In this document: in pieces, positions 5,645 to 7,244 of the stretch
How the letters are laid out: every line of letters starts with the position of its first letter
Position numbering within the stretch: the stretch's first letter is position 1
Assembly: GCA_964517075.1 (NCBI GenBank)
Contig: CAZFAT010000383.1
Span: 1 to 7,244 of the forward strand
Source of the DNA: CAZFAT01 sp964517075
GTDB taxonomy: Bacteria > Acidobacteriota > Vicinamibacteria > Vicinamibacterales > SCN-69-37
Length of the DNA stretch: 7,244 nt
Direction of reading: 5' to 3'
Program-made: the position numbers and the translations under genes
Notes under the pieces: generated by a model
Seen by the model: the letters and a program-made list of their open reading frames with translations, nothing else
Told to the model about the DNA's origin: nothing
Database searches by the model: none

Positions 5645-6871
5645 TCAGTCGCAGCGCGACACGTCCTCGGCGTAAGCGGCGAAGGTCGCCTTCAAGAGCG
5701 CCTCGATGCGGGTTCGCTCCTCGGCCGATGTCGTCGTCTCGATGATCCGCTCGCCGATGACGCTCAGCAGACGGCCGTGCCGGGCGAGGGCGGCGCGATT
5801 GTTCGTCGCGATGGCGCGCCGGACATCGGCCAGATGGTCCGGCGTGATCACGTCCATCCGTCCGACGAAGACGCGCTCGATCGCCGTCGGCCTCGGCACG
5901 ATGCTGAGCGGAAGCATCGCCTCGACCGCGGGCTTCGGCACGATGTACAGCACGCGCGTGCCTTCTTCGAACCAGGTGTCTCGCCAGGTGTTGATCATCG
6001 CCTGGGCTTCCCTGGCGTAGAGTCCCTGCTCCACGAGCACGGCAGCAAGATCCCGCCGCAGATCGGCCACGGTCCGGTTCAGCGAGGGCAGGGCCAGGGT
6101 GCCGTCACCCTTGAAGTCGCGATGAATGCGGTAACCGATCTTGCCGCCGCGGTTCGTGAACACGACCAACGCGGGAAGCGGGTCCTCGCCGAGATTCCGC
6201 ACGGTGAGCGCCGAGTTCTTTGCCGGCGTCGCCGCAATCGGCACGCCGAAGCCGCCCACGCCGCGGTAGAACAGGAACTTCTCGTCCTGCCCGTTCACCT
6301 GCACTGGCGTGGCGTCGGTCTCCCGTGCCGCGTAGTAGTGACTGGGCGTGTCGGTCTCCGGAAAGACCGCGCGCGCGTTCGGCTTCACCAGCACCGACGG
6401 CCAGGAGATCGTCGCGCTGGCGTTGGGCGACAGCCGCAAGACGTTCGCCCACGACGGCACCTGCTGGACAGCGGCCTTGGGATACCACTCGGTGAACAGG
6501 CCGCGCGGAAATCCGACGCTCACGCTGACGTTCACCGGCTCGTCGGCGTAGAAATACAGCACCGGCGTCTCCATGCGCACGGTGCCCTTGAGGCCCGACC
6601 GCGCCTTCTCGTAGGTCAGCAGCGGACCGAAGGCCGACGCCTGCGGACCCGCCAGGATCTTGAACAGCCGGTTCTCATAGGTCTCGACGAAACACGGCAG
6701 GTCGGTCGGACCGCCCAGGGGCAGCCACTCCTGTGCCTGTCCGTCAGGACCGGCCACCGTGGTGAACGTTCCCCACTCGTGGGCGGTGAAGGGTCGCGCC
6801 TGCTGGCTGCCGGCGACCGTGCCCGCGAGCGCGACGTACAAGGCGACGAGCGGCAAGAGGCGAGTCCGCAT
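5645..6871 (-). CDS. Exported protein of unknown function with HEWGTF motif
   Basis: This 408-residue protein starts at an ATG preceded by a strong AAGGAG. Residues 1-22 form a signal peptide (LLPLVALYVALAGTVAG), so it is exported. I do not recognise a characterised family. The mature protein opens with a conserved-looking FTAHEWGTFTTVAG (28-41), followed by EWLPLGGPTDLPCF (48-61). A beta-rich middle follows (ETPVLYFYADEPVNVSVSV, then SATISWPSV, then FLFYRGVGGFGVP). Residues 268-300 and 345-402 appear helical, separated by EEGTRVLYIVPKP (302-314). The pattern suggests an N-terminal beta-sandwich and a C-terminal helical region; I see no known catalytic signature. My impression is that similar HEWGTF proteins occur in Acidobacteriota and Planctomycetes as hypothetical proteins. 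It lies 101 bp upstream of the transpeptidase on the same strand, but palindromes separate them, so co-transcription is uncertain. Confidence 0.85.
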   Translation of the reverse strand: MRTRLLPLVALYVALAGTVAGSQQARPFTAHEWGTFTTVAGPDGQAQEWLPLGGPTDLPCFVETYENRLFKILAGPQASAFGPLLTYEKARSGLKGTVRMETPVLYFYADEPVNVSVSVGFPRGLFTEWYPKAAVQQVPSWANVLRLSPNASATISWPSVLVKPNARAVFPETDTPSHYYAARETDATPVQVNGQDEKFLFYRGVGGFGVPIAATPAKNSALTVRNLGEDPLPALVVFTNRGGKIGYRIHRDFKGDGTLALPSLNRTVADLRRDLAAVLVEQGLYAREAQAMINTWRDTWFEEGTRVLYIVPKPAVEAMLPLSIVPRPTAIERVFVGRMDVITPDHLADVRRAIATNNRAALARHGRLLSVIGERIIETTTSAEERTRIEALLKATFAAYAEDVSRCD

Positions 6872-7142
6872 AACTTCTCCTTACTGGACGGGTGACTTCC
6901 TGCACTCTAACCGCGGAGCGCCGACACGAATAGTTGTTTATTGTTGAGGCCATCATGGAAATGCTTGCGTTCGTGTGACGGGCCTGGCGGCGCTGGGGCC
7001 TGACCCGTCTGGCTGGGGCTGGTCATGGCGGGGGGCAGCGGCGGGCTCGCGCAGCTGCCGATGGGCGGTTCCCGGTGTTCCTCGGCGCGGTGCTGGCTGT
7101 CAGCGCGGCGGTGGCTGAGCACCCGCCCCCGTCAGGCGACCG
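6872..7142. other. 271-bp intergenic region with an AT-rich patch
   Basis: No coding region is supported here. The window's clearest AT-rich patch lies at 6928-6960. It includes GTTGTTTATTGTTG at 6933-6946, whose minus-strand reading has CAAC twice at a 10-bp spacing; this could be an operator or part of the promoter of the HEWGTF gene. A weak minus-strand -10 candidate, TAGAGT, lies about 40 nt upstream of that gene's start. An inverted repeat GACGGG (6977-6982) and CCCGTC (7004-7009) is present. Another, GGTGCT (7089-7094) and AGCACC (7118-7123), lies about 20 nt after the DUF3500 stop and could mark its transcript end, though without a T-tract. Confidence 0.4.
6877..6882 (-). promoter_or_regulatory. 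Ribosome binding site of the HEWGTF gene
   Basis: AAGGAG on the minus strand (plus CTCCTT) lies 5 nt before the ATG at 6871. It is the strongest Shine-Dalgarno sequence in the window and fixes this start. Confidence 0.8.
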
Positions 7143-7244
7143 TCAGTGCGCGATTGACGCCATGTGCTCGGCGAGCAGGTCGCGCCCGAAGTCTCCGTTG
7201 AAGTCCCGCCAGACCGAGTGGATGTGGTTGCCGTTGTTCTGGGT
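7143..7244 (-). CDS. DUF3500 protein, C-terminal fragment
   Basis: Thirty-three codons and a TGA stop (7145-7143) enter from the right edge. The segment TQNNGNHIHSVWRDFNGDFG followed by RDLLAEHM matches what I know of the C-terminus of DUF3500 proteins, where an HIHSVWRD-like motif with two histidines is conserved. These are exported proteins of unknown function. The rest of the gene lies outside the window. It is on the same strand as the HEWGTF gene and 271 bp upstream of it. Confidence 0.75.
   Translation of the reverse strand, partial: TQNNGNHIHSVWRDFNGDFGRDLLAEHMASIAH

Noticed and set aside
5534..6895. 453-codon plus-strand open frame opposite the HEWGTF gene
   Set aside because: Same antisense register effect. 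The minus-strand frame has a signal peptide and a strong Shine-Dalgarno sequence, while this one has neither.
6907..7122. 71-codon minus-strand open frame between the HEWGTF and DUF3500 genes
   Set aside because: It has no ribosome binding site that I can see and a proline/serine-rich translation without any motif. It also runs through the likely promoter of the HEWGTF gene.

Overview
The window is GC-rich bacterial chromosomal DNA with no RNA gene, mobile element, CRISPR array or phage gene that I can see. The protein families point to a soil-type Acidobacteriota, perhaps class Vicinamibacteria: a PHP protein of CehA/McbA type, a DUF3500 protein, an unrecognised secreted protein with an HEWGTF motif, and a Tat-exported DUF882 protein. 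That assignment is an inference from gene content and base composition, not from a marker gene. Almost every gene begins with an export signal, so the region is a run of periplasmic or envelope enzymes.

Layout from left to right. At 1-1308 (minus) is an exported M20-family metallopeptidase that lacks only its extreme C-terminus at the window edge. It is divergent, across 18 bp, from an exported PHP-domain metallohydrolase at 1327-2349 (plus). Six bases after the PHP stop, on the opposite strand, is the stop of a probable 28-residue membrane microprotein (2356-2442, minus) with a good ribosome binding site. An exported tyrosine-phosphatase-like protein (2666-3193, plus) is followed by a Tat-exported DUF882/YcbK (MepK-like) murein endopeptidase (3327-3881, plus). 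That gene is convergent with a large YcbB/LdtD-type L,D-transpeptidase (3909-5543, minus). Upstream of the transpeptidase, on the same strand, is an exported protein of unknown function (5645-6871, minus). The tail of a DUF3500 protein (7143-7244, minus) enters from the right edge.

The clearest functional link is in the centre. LdtD-type enzymes make 3-3 peptidoglycan cross-links and MepK-type enzymes cleave them; in E. coli ycbB and ycbK are neighbours. Here the same pair is present but convergent, with 27 bp between stops. The other genes are probably independent hydrolases of the cell envelope.

The most unusual non-coding structure lies at 5544-5644. It holds two perfect palindromes: a GTAG-headed REP-like hairpin just after the upstream gene, and a 12-bp hairpin occupying the position where the transpeptidase ribosome binding site should be. 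I see no convincing new multi-gene system. The candidates most worth a second look are the microprotein, the hairpin pair, and the HEWGTF-type exported protein.
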